Of a DNA stretch of 64,000 bases, positions 14,901-27,933 are shown one piece after another; within the stretch, counting starts at the first letter, position 1; each line of letters begins with the position of its first letter. The DNA lies in NCBI RefSeq assembly GCF_932526225.1, contig NC_064035.1, positions 16,230,469-16,294,468 of the forward strand. The letters are read 5' to 3'. Made by a program: the position numbers and the translations under genes. The DNA comes from Nematostella vectensis (taxonomy: Eukaryota; Cnidaria; Anthozoa; Actiniaria; Edwardsiidae). A model generated the notes under the pieces. It saw only the letters and a program-made list of their open reading frames with translations, ran no database searches and was not told the origin of the DNA.

Positions 14901-17900
14901 TTTAGTTCCTGTTTAGCATGGTAGCAGGGTATTATGATCGTTTTTACACCTTAGAATCATAAACAGGCATTCGTGGTAGAGTGCTTTATTGATAAGATAC
15001 AATTTCCTTGTCAGGATGAGCAAGAGCATGACTGGGGAGAGCTGGATAAGGGAGCCAAACTGAGAAGTGATGCAACAAGAAGACTAGCAGTTTGCAGCCT
15101 TGACTGGGACAGACTTGCTGCTCAAGATTTATTTGGTATTCTGCTCCACATGATGATGGGAACTCTCTTTGTTCTCAAAGTTCATGATGGAACCAACTTA
15201 AAGCCGCATTGTCACCTGTTTACTTCCTGAGGTCCGACGGAAACCTCAACCGTTAAAAGACAAAAAAAATCTATTCGAATCCGAAATATTTAACAGGCCA
15301 TCCGCTATAAATTAGCAGTCACATCCTCAAAGAAACTTCCAATAGACACACTGCTTTCTATATTTTGAAATATTTTTTGTGTTTTCCATTAAAAATCATC
15401 AGAGATTCTTACGTAATCGACCGGAAGTAAACTGGTGACAATGCGGCTTTAAGCTTATTATTTACAATGCATCATAGAGTGTTTTTATATTTTTTGAGTC
15501 ATGGTTTATTTTGTTGATGACACCAACTATGGAGAAGGTATAGAGGGTTTTGTATTTTAGTATTTTATAAAAAGAAAATAGTGCTGGAAAGCTCTTCTCT
15601 ATTTCATGGCCTAACAAGGTTGATTTTCAATTCCATTTCAGTGTTGTTTAGCTCGGTTGGTGCCAAGGGAATAATAAAATCAGTCAAGGTATCGTAATGT
15701 GTTTTTCAACAGATTACCTTCCCTATTGTTTTACTGTGTGTAATCCTGTTGCTTCCTCCACAGATTTTCCCCTCTGAGTTTGGTTTGGAGCGTATGAAAG
15801 CTGAAGAGGCCCTTGGTCCCACAGAGCTTTGTGCTTCAAATCAGGCCAAAGAGGATCAAGAAGACGTGAGCAATCAAGAGGTAGACGATGTCCTTTGTCC
15901 AAAATGTATACAAAATTCTTCTTTGCCTGCATATGGAATTACAAATAAAAAGAAAAAGGCATCTAAACTAATCTATGTAAACTAATCTATGTTTTAAACT
16001 TTGTGTAAAAATAAGTATTTAATGATGTATAACTATATTAACTATGGTATTACTAAACTCATCAGATCATACATGCCATTATTTTCTCAGTAACTGTTTG
16101 CAGCACCACCATAAAGCATATGTGTCTAGGTATCACTTATCTGCTCTTCAAATGCATCTAACTACATGTCAATAGAAAGTAGATTAAGTTTACAGACAGT
16201 TTAAACAATTAGTACAAGATATTTTCATAATCAATAATATTGAGTCATGGAAAGAGTGGGATGGCTTTAATATCATGTTGTCTTTTTAGGGATCTGAGTT
16301 CTCTAGGGAGAAACTCAGGCAGTATCAGCTAAACAAACTTAAGTACTACTACGCTGTTGTAGAGTGTGACTCAGCAGGTATGAATCACAAGTGATTTATT
16401 TAATTACATCAGCAAGACGTGAATATTTATATAAGCTTATATTAACCCACAGAGACTGCTAACTTTATATATGAAGAGTGTGATGGTGTGGAATTTGAAA
16501 TGACTGGGAATCTGCTTGATCTACGATTTATCCCTGATGACATGGAGTTTGAACATGAGCCAACTTCTTCAGCTACAGAAATGCCAGACCTGAATACGTA
16601 TAAACCACCAGAGTGAGTTGTTTACTTTCTCCTTCTTTAGAAATGTTAGAACTCTTAGTTCTTAATAACAATTCTCTGCTTTTTACCATGGTCTCGGAGT
16701 CTCCGATTTTTAAACGCGATCTCAGGGTCCCGAATTTTTGTGAGATGTGATCTGTTTTATGTTGTTACTATGCTATGGGTTTCCCCTTCTCTTTCATAGT
16801 GTAGCAAAAATGTATTGTAACTCTACTTACAGTATTCTTTTGTCAGCTGATGAGCAAATTATCCGAAAATAAGCTCTCGGGATCAGATTCCGAAATTTTA
16901 AAAGTTTCAGCCTCGGGTTCTGAAACGCCGGTCTCTGCGCCTTAGCAAGTCTCAGATTTACCCATGGCTATCCCTCTTGTTGCCAAGATATAAACATTTA
17001 CATATAGGCTATTGCTGATAAAGTATTTCCTTAATATAGGTTTTCAGCTTGTCTATCTTTTCTACAGATTTGAGACAACAGCTTTACACCAATCTAATGT
17101 AAAACTAACATGGGATGAAACAGATGCAAATCGTTTGAAAACAACCATGAAAAAATTCAGCAAGGGTGACATCGAGGCCATGGATTTCAAGGCTTACCTT
17201 GCTTCCTCCTCAGATGATGAGGAAGCAGCAAGTGATGCAGGATCTGAGGATGAAGAAGCAAATATAACAAAGTACAAGGTATTTATTTATACATCCTGTT
17301 TCATCTGGTGTCCCAGAGGTTTTTAAAGTTTTAACTTCTTTGGATTTGAAGGGGGTTAGAGTGAGACTATGGTTCACAATCTTTGTGACTGTCAAGAGGA
17401 AGTTCCAGTATTGTGCTTTTGTAAAAGGAAACAATATGGTGAATATTTTGAACAATTTTCTCATGTAGCCAATAGATACTGTACCCGACTCTGAAAGGTA
17501 TCAGGAATTATAATATACTTTGACTCAAAAAGAAAAGTATACGATTTGATTATAATATTTTAATGGTTTGCTTCTTGTGCTAATTTTATCAAATTCTGCA
17601 TAGCAACTTGTGCAGGACCTTGACAGTAAAGATGCTGATGATGGCATTGATGAGGAAATGGAAATCACTTGGGAACCTGGTCTAAAGGAGTCAGCAGAGG
17701 AACTTGTGACAAGGAAGCTGGCCGAAAAGAAGAAGAAGAAGCTAACGCCATGGGAGGCGTACCTTAACAAAAAGAAGGAGAAGAAGAAAGAAAGGAAAAA
17801 GCAGAAAAACAAGTATGTGTTGTCAGAAGGGAACAAATCGTATATATCCTGGGATACAAGCACTTTTCTTTTGTAGTTCCACAGAAAAAAATGAGATAAG

Positions 17901-20900
17901 ACATTTGCTTGTACCTGAAATTTTTTTTGCGTGACTTCTCAGATTACAAATTCCTTGGCTCATTTGGAATAACCAGACCAATGAAAACATGCAAAAAGTT
18001 TGACTGAAGTCAGGATTTTAGATTTTGGAAGGGATATAGGTATAGGCTGTAATCGATACAGACACTTTATTTACTGTAGCAAGCTACAGTAAATTTATGA
18101 ATTCATTTTTACTTGAGGTCTCTAAATATGCTATGTAATCCTTCTGTCATTTCTTCGAGTTAGAAACTAACCACCATCAGCAACCAATGTGCCTATACAA
18201 ATACATACTTGCTTTTGTACCCTCAAATTCATGTAAAACAACATAAAGGGCCAAATTACATGATGGCTTTTATTCCTGGCTAGATTTCTACCAACACAAT
18301 TATCTGTCCAAAACATTTATCGATTTGTATTTATTTACCCAGAACTGAGCACAATGATGAAGGCGAGGCTGATGATGACATTCCTGAGGATGTTGACATG
18401 TCGGATCCGTTCTTCAGCCAGGACTTTGGGCCAGAGTTTCCCTCTGGTGAGAAGGATAGTCAACAGAATGGCAAAACAGCCAAGAAAAAAAGAACCAAAA
18501 CTAGTGGGCCAGAGACAGGGCAGGACAAGAAAAATAAGGTACGGGAGACAGAGGAAATTTTGCTGAGAGCATAATTAGTATATAAGGAGATCCACAACCC
18601 CAGATCTACAAAAAACAGACCGAAAATTAGTAAAAATATTACAACTTTACTAGGAGATACGAGAGCTGTATTTCGGTAAGACGATTCTGAGTCAATGCAG
18701 ATATTCACCATGTGTCAATCGGGGCTGGTCGGGTTGTTCTTTGTACTTTACAAGTGCTCATCATGTATTATAAACCCCTCATGTTCATATTTTCCATGTT
18801 TCCTAAGGACGAGCTTGAGCTACTGCTCATGGAGGAAGGTGATGATCGCCAACACTTCAGCCTGAAGAGCATCATGAACAAGGAAAAGCAGAGCAAGAAG
18901 AAGAAGCGTCGGGCGCGCGGGAAGACGGATGATGCTGATGACAAAGACACGTTTAAGGTGGATGTGGAGGACCCTCGCTTTGCAGCACTGTACAGCTCAC
19001 ATCACTACGCGATTGATCCGTCCGACCAACAATTCAAGTAAGTTCATTTACAGTTCATTTACAGTACACGAGAGATGATGATGATGGAGATTGTGATGTT
19101 ATGGTTATTATGATGCCGATGTTGTGTTGTTAGGTATTATGACTGTGAAGGTGTTGGCTGTATGTTTGTTGTGTTGTTAGGTATTATGACTGTTAAGGTG
19201 TTGGCTGTATGTTTGTTATGTTGTTAGGTATTATGACTGTTAAGGTGTTGGCTGTATGTTTGTTGTGCTGTTAACAACAGTGGAACCTTGGATTTTACGA
19301 TAACCTCGATTTACGATGACGTCCCTTTCTCCCGGCGGAAATACAGTGAAATTTATAAGAAATTACCTCGATCTAATGATATTGGAAACAAAGATATCCC
19401 CGATTTTACGATGCAAATCTGTTCTCCCTAGTGTAATTTTGATCCCGATACAACGATATTACTGATTCTGTCTTTCTGTCTTCTATTTTTTACTTTTTAA
19501 ATGCGGATTACAGTCTTACAGAAAGTAACTGTTTGGTCGTCGTGATCATTGGGCTACGGCAAGAGAACATAAGATAAGAGAGGGACACTTTGGTATTACC
19601 AGCGCGCCATGTCGATTCCGAATCCGGCTATTTTTAGTAACCACCACCCCACCACTGCGCGGGAGCATTTTTACTCACCCTTCCCCCGCGCTTTGGCATT
19701 TACATCTTGTTGTTTGCCGCTATTTTGTGACATGAAACCAAAAAAAACCACCCTATTTGAACAAATACCATCGAAAATGTCATTCTAGCATCAAGGATAC
19801 TTGCAGTTGCAGTTTGTTAGGAGATGTAGAACTTCGAGGATTGCAAGATTTCCAAAACGAGACTTCATTCAAAATCAAGAGCGGAAAACCTCGTGCTTCA
19901 ATCACCGTTTTTGCTCTAACTTGCTGCTTCTCCGTGGTTTCCCAACATTCATTACCTTCCTAATGGTCAAAAGAAATCTGTAAGTTAGACATTAGATATT
20001 ATTGATTTTTGTGAATATTTCGGTGAATTGAGAAGGAATCCAAGAAAAATACGTTTCATAAAACTATCCTTGTAGCGAGGGAATGCATTTTTGTGATGAT
20101 CAAAGTATCTGAGCTTTTGTAAAAGTGAGAAAAATAGAGAGGGAGATATTACTGTACTTCTTTGATGTTGTTATTTTTATGTTATATTATTATGTTGTTA
20201 TTATACAAGCTTGAGTGCTGGAGTCGGGATTTGAATCAAATGCAGTATCACAGCCATTTTATCGCTCGTCGGTTTTTTCTTTCTCACTTGACTTCGCCGT
20301 TCAGACAAACAAAACAGTCAAACTATTCAGGGATTTAGCTTTCTGTGAGTATATTTGCCAATCTTGGTAACTTAAGTTAGACTTGTTTTCTTTTCCGAGT
20401 TATTTTACATGATCTCTTTTCATTCCTTTCGAGTTGGCAAAACAACAACACGCAACCCGCGGGGGAGAAGGACAAAATAAATGGAGCAAATCCTCACGCG
20501 CAGTGGTGGGGTAGTGGTTACTAAAAATAGCCGAATGGCTGTCTGGTTGTTGGGTCGTTGGCTGTTAGGTTGTTGGGTCGTTGGCTGTTAGGTTGTTGGG
20601 TCGTTGGTTGTTGGGTCGTTGGCTGTTAGGTTGTTGGGTCGTTGGCTGTTTGGTTGTTGGGTCGTTGGTTGTTGAGCCGTTGGCTGTAAGATTGTCGGGC
20701 CGTTGGCTTTTAGGTTGTTGGGTCGTTGGCTGTTTGGTTGTTGGGTCGTTGGCTGTTAGGTTGTTGGGTCGTTGGTTGTTGAGCCGTTGGCTGTAAGGTT
20801 GTTGGGTCGTTGGCTGTAAGCTTGTTGGGTCATTGGCTGTAAGGTTGTTTGGTCGTTGGCTGTTAGGTTGTTGGGTCGTTGGCTGAAAGGTTGTTGGGTT

Positions 20901-23267
20901 GTTGGCTGTAAGGTTGTTTGGTCGTTGGCTGTAAGATTGTTTGGTCGTTGGCTGTAAGATTGTCGGGCCGTTGGCTGTTAGGTTGTTGGGTTGTTGGCTG
21001 TAAGATTGTTTGGTCGTTGGCTGTAAGATTGTCGGGCCGTTGGCTGTAAGGTTGTTGGGTCATTGGCTGTAAGATTGTTTGGTCGTTGGCTGTAAGATTG
21101 TCGGGCCGTTGGCTGTAAGGTTTTTGGGTCATTGGCTGTTAGGTTGTTTGGTCGTTGGCTGTAAGGTTGTTTGGTCGTTGGCTGTAAGGTTGTTTGGTCG
21201 TTGGCTGTAAGGTTGTTTGGTCGTTGGCTGTAAGGTTGTTGGTTCGTTGGCTGTAAGGTTGTTGGCTGTTAGGTTGTTGGGTCGTTGGCTGTAAGGTTGT
21301 TGGGTTGTTGGCTGTAAGGTTGTTGGGTCGTTGGCTGTTAGGTTGTTGGGTCGTTGGCTGTAAGGTTGTTGGGTTTTTGGGTTTTTGGCTGTTAGGTTGT
21401 CGGGCCGTTGGCTGTTGGGTTGTTGGGCCGTTTGCTGTAAGGTTGTCAGGTCGTTGGCTGAAAGGTTGTTGAGTCGTTGGCTGTTTGGTTGTTGGGTCGT
21501 TGGCTGTAAGGTTGTTGAGTCGTTGGCTGTTTGGTTGTTGGGTCGTTGGCTGTTAGGTTGTTGGGTCGTTGGCTGTAAGGTTGTTGGGTCGTTGGCTGTA
21601 AGGTTGTTGGCTGTTAGGTTGTTGGGTCGTTGGCTGTAAGGTTGTTGGGTCGTTGGCTGTAAGGTTGTTGGGTCGTTGGCTGTTAGGTTGTTGGATTGTT
21701 GGCTGTTAGGTTGTTGGGTCGTTGGCTGTTAGGTTGTTGGGTCGTTGGCTGTTAGGTTGTTGGATTGTTGGCTGTAAGGTTGTTGGGTCGTTGGCTGTTA
21801 GGTTGTCGGGCCGTTGGCTGTTAGGTTGTTGGGCCGTTGGCTGTTAGGTTGTTGGGTCGTTGGCTGTTAGGTTGTTGGGTCGTTGGCTGTTAGGTTGTTG
21901 GATTGTTGGCTGTAAGGTTGTTGGGTCGTTGGCTGTAAGGTTGTTGGGTCGTTGGCTGTAAGGTTTTTGGGTCGTTGGCTGTAAGGTTGTTTGGTCGTTG
22001 GCTGTAAGGTTGTTTGGTCGTTGGCTGTTAGGTTGTTGGGTCGTTGGCTATAAGGTTGTTGGGTCGTTGGCTGTTAGGTTGTTGGGTCGTTGGCTGTTAG
22101 GTTGTTGGGTTGTTGGCTGTAAGGTTGTTCGCTCGTTCACTGTGAGGTTGTTGGTTTGCATGTTTGTCGGGATGTTTGGTTGTTCGTCTGCTTATGTGTT
22201 TGTCGGGTTGTGATAGTTATGATGGTGGCGATGTTTGTGGTAGTATTGTGCCGGAATGCGCCGGAATGGTAGTATGTAGACAAAATATATGGCTGATCAC
22301 GTTTGGATAATACTGAAGTCTAACTCCCTTCTATACTGTATAAAGGAAAACCAGGGCAGTAGAAGCGATTCTCCAAGAGAGACACCGACGTAGAGACCGT
22401 GGGCCATCAACAGAAAATCGAAAGCAGCCAAAAAATGATAAAGAAACGACTAGGAGAGGTATGGGCACTAATACTTCTACAACAGCAATGACAACAGCAG
22501 TAGCAGAAGTAACAAGCAAACAACAAAGGAATCAGGGGGGCAAAAAGGTTTATCCGTGATTAGATCCAAATTTAGTAGATTATGACTACTCGTTTATTGA
22601 TTTCGCGTTCTGCTTTTGTATTTCATATTTTGCCGGTCATTTAGAAATGTTCCTAGGATTCATGAAAGTCGTTTTGTTTAAGTCCGTCATCCATGAAAAT
22701 GCTAGAATCCCCCCCCCCCACACCTTCTGAGGAATAAGTAAAAAACTACAGCACCATCAACATTAGAAATACGTTGATTTGATTTTCAACAACAACAGCA
22801 ACACCAACGAGGACAACAACAACAACAACAGATAACAAAAAGCCTACAAAGGATTAACATACTTAGGTAGAACTGTAAGACCATTGAAAATGTTAACTGT
22901 GAGAGGCAGGAGTTAATACAACAATAATAAATCAAAGTCACGTCTGAGGTTGTAGGGTCGGATGCAATGCTGAATTGGATGTGTGATATGTTCAACATGT
23001 CTCACATGCAAAGTACATTCAAACTTTGAATGTACCCATCACAAAATAATTAAACGTGAGCAAATAACCATAGTAATTATTTTTTCCAGCTGATGTGATG
23101 CCTCCCCAAGACCCGAGGTTAGTTATCGGTTTGTGCGCAAGCCTTCTACTCCAGCGTTTGTATACTAATGTAATTTGTGTATTTCTTACAGTTTGTCTCT
23201 TCTTGTCAAGTCGGTCAAGTTAAAAACGGAGGAGTTTCAGCATCGAAAAAAGAAGAAAATATTATGA
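11961..23267 (+). CDS. ESF1: ESF1 nucleolar pre-rRNA processing protein
   Basis: Seventeen exons: 11961-12008, 12133-12214, 12429-12515, 13189-13237, 13644-14073, 15015-15135, 15642-15688, 15764-15865, 16290-16377, 16453-16612, 17068-17278, 17604-17812, 18343-18538, 18808-19037, 22346-22458, 23090-23117 and 23192-23267, giving 758 residues (human 851). Landmarks match the family in order: [12 protein letters not shown] and [13 protein letters not shown] at the start, a long acidic/basic low-complexity exon 5, [14 protein letters not shown] (there RRLAVCS), [22 protein letters not shown], the D/E-L-R-F-I-P-D-D segment, [46 protein letters not shown], and a basic C-terminus [15 protein letters not shown]1 proteins act in 18S rRNA production in the nucleolus. 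Exons 15 and 16 are short and low in similarity but are phase-consistent ([15 protein letters not shown], then MPPQDPSL). Confidence 0.92.
15202..15448. mobile_element. MITE with TTAA flanks (piggyBac-like)
   Basis: A 247-bp element in ESF1 intron 6 has near-perfect inverted ends: AGCCGCATTGTCACC at the left and GGTGACAATGCGGCT at the right, continuing inward as TTTACTTCC/GGAAGTAAA. TTAA flanks both ends (15198-15201 and 15449-15452), the target duplication of piggyBac. No open frame inside, so non-autonomous. Confidence 0.8.
19133..19273 (+). repeat. 47-bp tandem repeat, three copies
   Basis: GGTATTATGACTG recurs at 19133, 19180 and 19227 in ESF1 intron 14, with only a few differences among the copies. 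Confidence 0.9.
19279..19445 (+). mobile_element. possible pogo/Tigger-type transposon end
   Basis: CAGTGGAACCTTGGATTTTA followed by repeated ATTTACGATGA-type words resembles the terminal repeat of pogo/Tigger elements (CAGT-GAACCTCG style). The opposite end is not found, so it would be a truncated copy. Confidence 0.4.
19625..20533. mobile_element. non-autonomous DNA transposon with long inverted ends
   Basis: The left end starts CGGCTATTTTTAGTAACCAC and continues ACCCCACCACTGCGCG; the right end is its reverse complement (CGCGCAGTGGTGGGGT...AAAATAGCCG). Size 909 bp, in ESF1 intron 14. The 23-bp minisatellite starts directly at its right edge. No transposase frame is seen. Confidence 0.75.
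20534..22140 (+). repeat. 23-bp minisatellite, about 70 copies
   Basis: Unit TTGGCTGTTAGGTTGTTGG plus GTCG (23 bp), with a recurrent TAAG variant of TTAG and GTTG/GTCG variants, fills about 1.6 kb of ESF1 intron 14. Because 23 is not a multiple of three, open frames through it rotate reading phase and carry no information. Confidence 0.97.
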
Positions 23268-25299
23268 TGATGTTTGATATGTAGCTAGAATAAGTTCATA
23301 AAAAAACAAGAAACTAAAACTTTTAGTTCTGAGAACAACACCAACGTTTTTAAACAAAGATAAATTGACTCAGTATTGAATCCAGGCCCGTCTTGGGGGG
23401 GGGGGAGGGGAATGCGAAATCCGAAAAAGTGGACCTAATTTTAGCGGGGGCGGTGGGAGGGGGGGAGTAAGTTCTCTGATAAAAATCTGACCACCCCCTA
23501 AAAAGAAAAAGGGATATTTTATGCCTTCGCAGTATCTCCACGGGACGTTTATTGTCGGATTTGACTACATACCAGAGTGATCTAGCTTATGCTTTATGAT
23601 TTTGTCCACAAATAGCACGGAAGTGGACCTTCGGCCGTTGTGGGGGGTGCGTTCGCACCCCCTGCACCCCACTGGGTGCGGGCCTGGAATCAGTGGATCA
23701 GCCTATGATTAGCCTAAAACATTTTATTGATGTCCATAATGCCATACTACGCGACCAAAGGGTCCACCATACAAAACACCCAAAATCCTTAATCCAACTA
23801 CCCGTGCCCCTCCGCTGTTTACAAGTTTTGCGGACTTGTTTTTCCCGGAAGAGTACCAAAGTATTAACTGCTTTTAAAGAAATATCTTTTATTGTATATG
23901 GATATGGATTAGGCTTATCTCATGTTGTAGTACAGATACATCAACTAAATTAACAGCAGTTTTATTCGCATCTATTTCTTTAGTTTTCTTCTCCGTATTT
24001 ACCTTAAAAAGATCACTGTAGGCTATGCGTTTTTAGATACAGTTCTAGCAAGGACAACGGCCTAGAAGTATATATTTCCAAAAAAAAATAAGGAACTGGT
24101 CATTATTTAGATAATCTTTTAAATTGTGGGACAGTTTAAACTTTCTGAGCGTACGTAATTTGTTCTTTTGGGCTTGGTCTTTTCTGTTGTCATTTTGAAT
24201 AGATCTAAGCCATGTCTGTTGTTCAATGTCATAAAGCCTTTGTTGAAGAAAACTGTATGTCGCTTGTGTCAGTCAGCCAAATATCGCTCCTACCCGCAAG
24301 GTCTAGTATTTGTTTTATTTTTCTATGCCAAAAGTTCTTGTTTTCATAATTAGATATGGCAGCGAATGCTTTGCGGGAGAGTTTTTCGTTATTCCCATTG
24401 TTGTTTGAAAGTTTAAGCCAAAGTTTGATCGCTCTACTGTAACAACGAGAGTAGACTGTAGTTGGGGCTGTCCGGTACCGGGCTTTACTTCGTTGTTACC
24501 AACTGGAGTTTTACAAGATGACTGCGGCTTCTACCGCACCCCTTTTGTATGCTCTCTAATGGCGGCAAGCCCAAACAAGAGACCTTCACTGACACCCCGC
24601 AAACGTTTAGTTTCGTTTGGATAAAGGTTCTCAGCCAATGGGTGTTCGAAGAACGACATTCCAACATAGGCATGCCAGTGGGTTACCCTTGGACTTTCCG
24701 TGACCTTCATAATGATTATATGATTATTGTTGACTTCGGAGGTAACGCACTTCATGCTTGCCGAACTAGTGCGCATGACAATCTTCATGCGTGACCACAA
24801 TGATTGACAACATTCCAATCATTTTTGCACTTGCTTCCTTTATACCAATTCTGGCTATACTAGAATTTCACTAGACCTAAACGATACCTAGAGTTACCTG
24901 CTCCCGAAGTCGAAACAACTTTCTACCGGTGGTTGATGAATACGGAACGGGCATAGATGCCCGATTTACGATTCACGAATATCTTGAAAACAATATGGAC
25001 CCGCCTACCATAGGGGGAGGGGCCAAATCTCGTTGACTCATAACTAAACAAAACGCATCATTAACTCCCGGCATAAGTTGGCGGTAATTTAACTAAAATG
25101 CTAAAGTTATAAAAATAGCGAAACCCATCACCTAGTATTAATTTCCCGCTTGGCAAGTACTAGCGTAGCCCGACTCCAAGCAATAATTTCCCGCGTAGCA
25201 AGTAGTAGCGTAGCCCCGACACCCTGCGATATTTTCCCGCGTGACACTATGCTTTTGTTCTGAGAGGGAATCGTCCTAATTCAGCCCTACACGCGTTCG
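23268..25299. other. transposon-rich intergenic region, ESF1 to LINE
   Basis: Holds a MITE (23383-23686), a lone MITE end near 24092 (GGAACTGGTCATTATTTAG, shared with 27845), a minus-strand open frame of 95 codons at 24818-24531 that I do not recognise, and a local duplication near 25140-25230 (TTTCCCGC..CAAGTA.TAGCGTAGCC twice). No conserved gene seen. Confidence 0.6.
23383..23686. mobile_element. MITE with CAGGCCCG ends
   Basis: A 304-bp element starts CAGGCCCG and ends CGGGCCTG. GAATC lies directly on both flanks (23378-23382 and 23687-23691), a likely target duplication. Interior is G/C-run rich with GTGGACCT repeated. Confidence 0.7.
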
Positions 25300-27760
25300 A
25301 GCTTCAGTATCGGTTTACGCCGAGAAGCCGTTTTAGAAACTTGGTGTGGACCATTTCTATTGGATCTTTTTCTAACTTTCCCTTGTAGCCGCTCCCCGTA
25401 TTTCGCTTCCATAAAGTAGGATTGGTTGTATCAAAGTGTCAAAAAGGCGGAGAGTTAGTTCGATATCTTGTCTGAAGTGCTCCCCCTTCTTAACTTGAAC
25501 ATCGCTCTTAATGCTACTTTTTTGAGCTCCTCCTTAGCCAAATTAAAATTTCCATAATGGCACAAATGGAGTCCAAGGTACTTAACTTTTGACATTTTCT
25601 ATTTTATAAGTTCCGTAAAAGATTCGGTAATTATTCATAGCTTTCCCGGTGTTATTAAGAATCATTACTTTTGTTTTATCTAGATTAATGGATAGTTCGG
25701 ATGCTTTGCAATATTCTTCGAGGCTATTCAGATATTCTTGCAGGCCCTTTGCTGATTTTGATAGGATAACTAAGTCGTCGGCATAGAGAATGCAACTTAA
25801 TGGCACACCGTTTAGGTCAATATCATTTCGGTATTTTTCATTTAGTTTTTCTGGGAGGTCGCTCAAGTAAAAATTAAACAACGTTGGCGAAATCATGCAG
25901 CCTTGTTTCACGCCTGCGTAGAATCGAAAGGATTCAGTTATGGAGCTTTCAGTTTTTATGGAAGACATTTGAGTACATTGATTGGATTATGTCGAGGAAA
26001 CGCCCAGTAAAACCTACTGCTTTCAGTTTTTCAAATAGTTTCGCCCTAGGGACGCAGTCGAATGCTTTACTAAAGTCCACGTAGCACGCAAACAAGAAGT
26101 TGTTTGTTTTTTTGGGTTTCGCTTTGACATGCTTGTCAATTAGTGACTTTAGAGCGAAAATGCTGTCTATTGTTCCTTGCTCTTTCCTAAAACCACATTT
26201 ATAGTTTTCAGGTTTCGATGGATCTTCCTTCTTATGAATCGGGACTATTAAACCGTAACTCCACATTGTAGGGTAAACCCCAGAGTTTAATATTTTGTTG
26301 AAAAGGTTACCGAGATAACTTTTCAAGATCGTTTTGCTGCACTTTAGAAATTCGTTCAATATGTTGTCCGCGCCTGGTGCCTTCCCAGATTTTAGTTTCT
26401 CTGTGGCTTTTATAATTTCTTCCTCGCTTATTCTGTAGTCCAGGGCCCCCTCCCGATAGTTCCCATGATCTTTTCGTCCGTTTTGCTTGGGCTGTGCTTC
26501 ATTTGTTGCATTCAAATTTTTGAAGTGCTGAAAAAATTTTCCCGCATTTTCAGCCTCAATTGGGGACGCTTTTGTTGACTTACCGATGTGGAAACAGTTT
26601 TTCGGCTGTCTCCATAAAGACTTAGAATTTCTAAAGTCGATATTATTGATTATGTTCGCGTAATGATTTTCTTTTTTTCTTTTACACGTTTTTTTAAAGA
26701 TTCTCCTTTTCCGATTCAGAGCATCTCTTAAAGAATCATTGTTTGGTTCTTTCGAGATTCGGTGTCCAAGCGAGCGAATGTTTTCTTTTTCTGTTTTACA
26801 TTACTCGTTAAACCATGTTTTGTTGTTCTGATTGTTTACCGTTTTTGTGTTTTGATATTTGATGCCCGCCGCCTCACATGCCTCTTTAGGCGCTTGCGTA
26901 AATAAGCGGTCATTGTCTCTGTGCTATGGTTTTTAAGTGCGTCGCTTAGATTTTGTTGCATATCATTAGAAACTAAAATCTCTTTCAATTTCTCCTGTAT
27001 TCCGTCCTTCCAGATAAGTCTTTTGAATTCTGTTAATCCTTCATTTTGGTCTGTCCTCTCTGCCTCTGCACCCTTTGATGGGCTCCTGACAGATAAAGCA
27101 TAAGATAGAGAGCAATGATCAGTTAGATGTGGCTCCAGAGGTTTGACAATAAAATAGTTAATGATATTCATGATATTATTTGAAGCAATCACATAATCTA
27201 CAACGCTACTTCCGTTATATTTGAAACATGTTTTTCTTCCCTCGAGATCCCCAACTGATCTTCCGTTCAGAATTCTGAGATTGAAAGCCGTACAAAGCTC
27301 TATAAGATTTTTCCCTCGGCTATCTGTCGTGTTTACGTCTTGAGAATTTTTTGCGATTTGTTGTATCTGTCTCATAATCTTCTGGAAGTTCGAAGAAGTT
27401 TTTGCAAAAAGTTTTTGAAAAATTAAGTATTTCTATTTCGAGATCATCAAGTAATTCATTGTTATTCTCTCTTTGTGGACTTAGATAAACTGTTCCTATA
27501 TAAATATCTTTCTTCAAATGAAAATATGTTTTTTTTAAGTTTTATCCACAAAACGTTCTTATTTGTTGATGGCGTGTATACAACGCCATTGTTTATATTA
27601 TTCTTAATCTCTATGTTTTACATAATGCTTAAAATTTGTAACTTTTGTTAATTGTATCCAGACAGTCATTTTGGTTTAATTTGTTTTCAAACGTTTTACG
27701 GCTAAAGCCATTAATATTCCAGCAGCCGATTCTTAATTGTGAATATTCTGGAGAAGATAT
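25300..27760 (-). mobile_element. decayed non-LTR retrotransposon (LINE)
   Basis: Read on the minus strand, an apurinic-type endonuclease starts near 27745 (CWNINGFSRKTF) and continues in broken frames through IYIGTVYLSP (about 27500) to NGSSVVDYVI and the catalytic-end motif LTDHCSLS (27375-26836). A linker with an in-frame stop (KTWFNE then stop) follows, then a reverse transcriptase (26515-25582): KLKSGKAPGADNI, LIVPIHKKEDPSKPENY, VDFSKAFDCVP, the catalytic YADD in CILYADDLVILSK, and LSINLDKTKVM. The frame shifts near 25480 before LIQPILLYGSEIRG. At least two internal deletions are visible, so it cannot be active. The clade looks CR1/L2/Jockey-like, not resolved. Confidence 0.9.
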
Positions 27761-27844
27761 CATGAATGTTAAATAAATAAAACAAAAAGACGGTGCCTTC
27801 TAAAATAATCTGCGCCGTATGTGGGCGCAGTGTTCGGCAAGTCG

Positions 27845-27933
27845 GGGACTGGTCATTATTTAGGGAATTGAGGCCGGATAACCATTTAAACCCCTCCCCC
27901 CCCCCCCCCCCCCTTCCTCTAAATGATCGGTCC
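27845..27933. mobile_element. short MITE, 89 bp
   Basis: Inverted ends GGGACTGGTCATTATTTAG and CTAAATGATCGGTCCC enclose a run of about 17 C. The same end sequence occurs once more at 24092. Confidence 0.65.

Noticed and set aside
20534-22140. Possible CRISPR-like array
   Set aside because: Units are adjacent with no spacers, in an animal intron; it is a minisatellite.
24531-24818. Minus-strand 95-codon frame
   Set aside because: No recognisable motif, no splice partners; may be transposon debris, not called as a gene.
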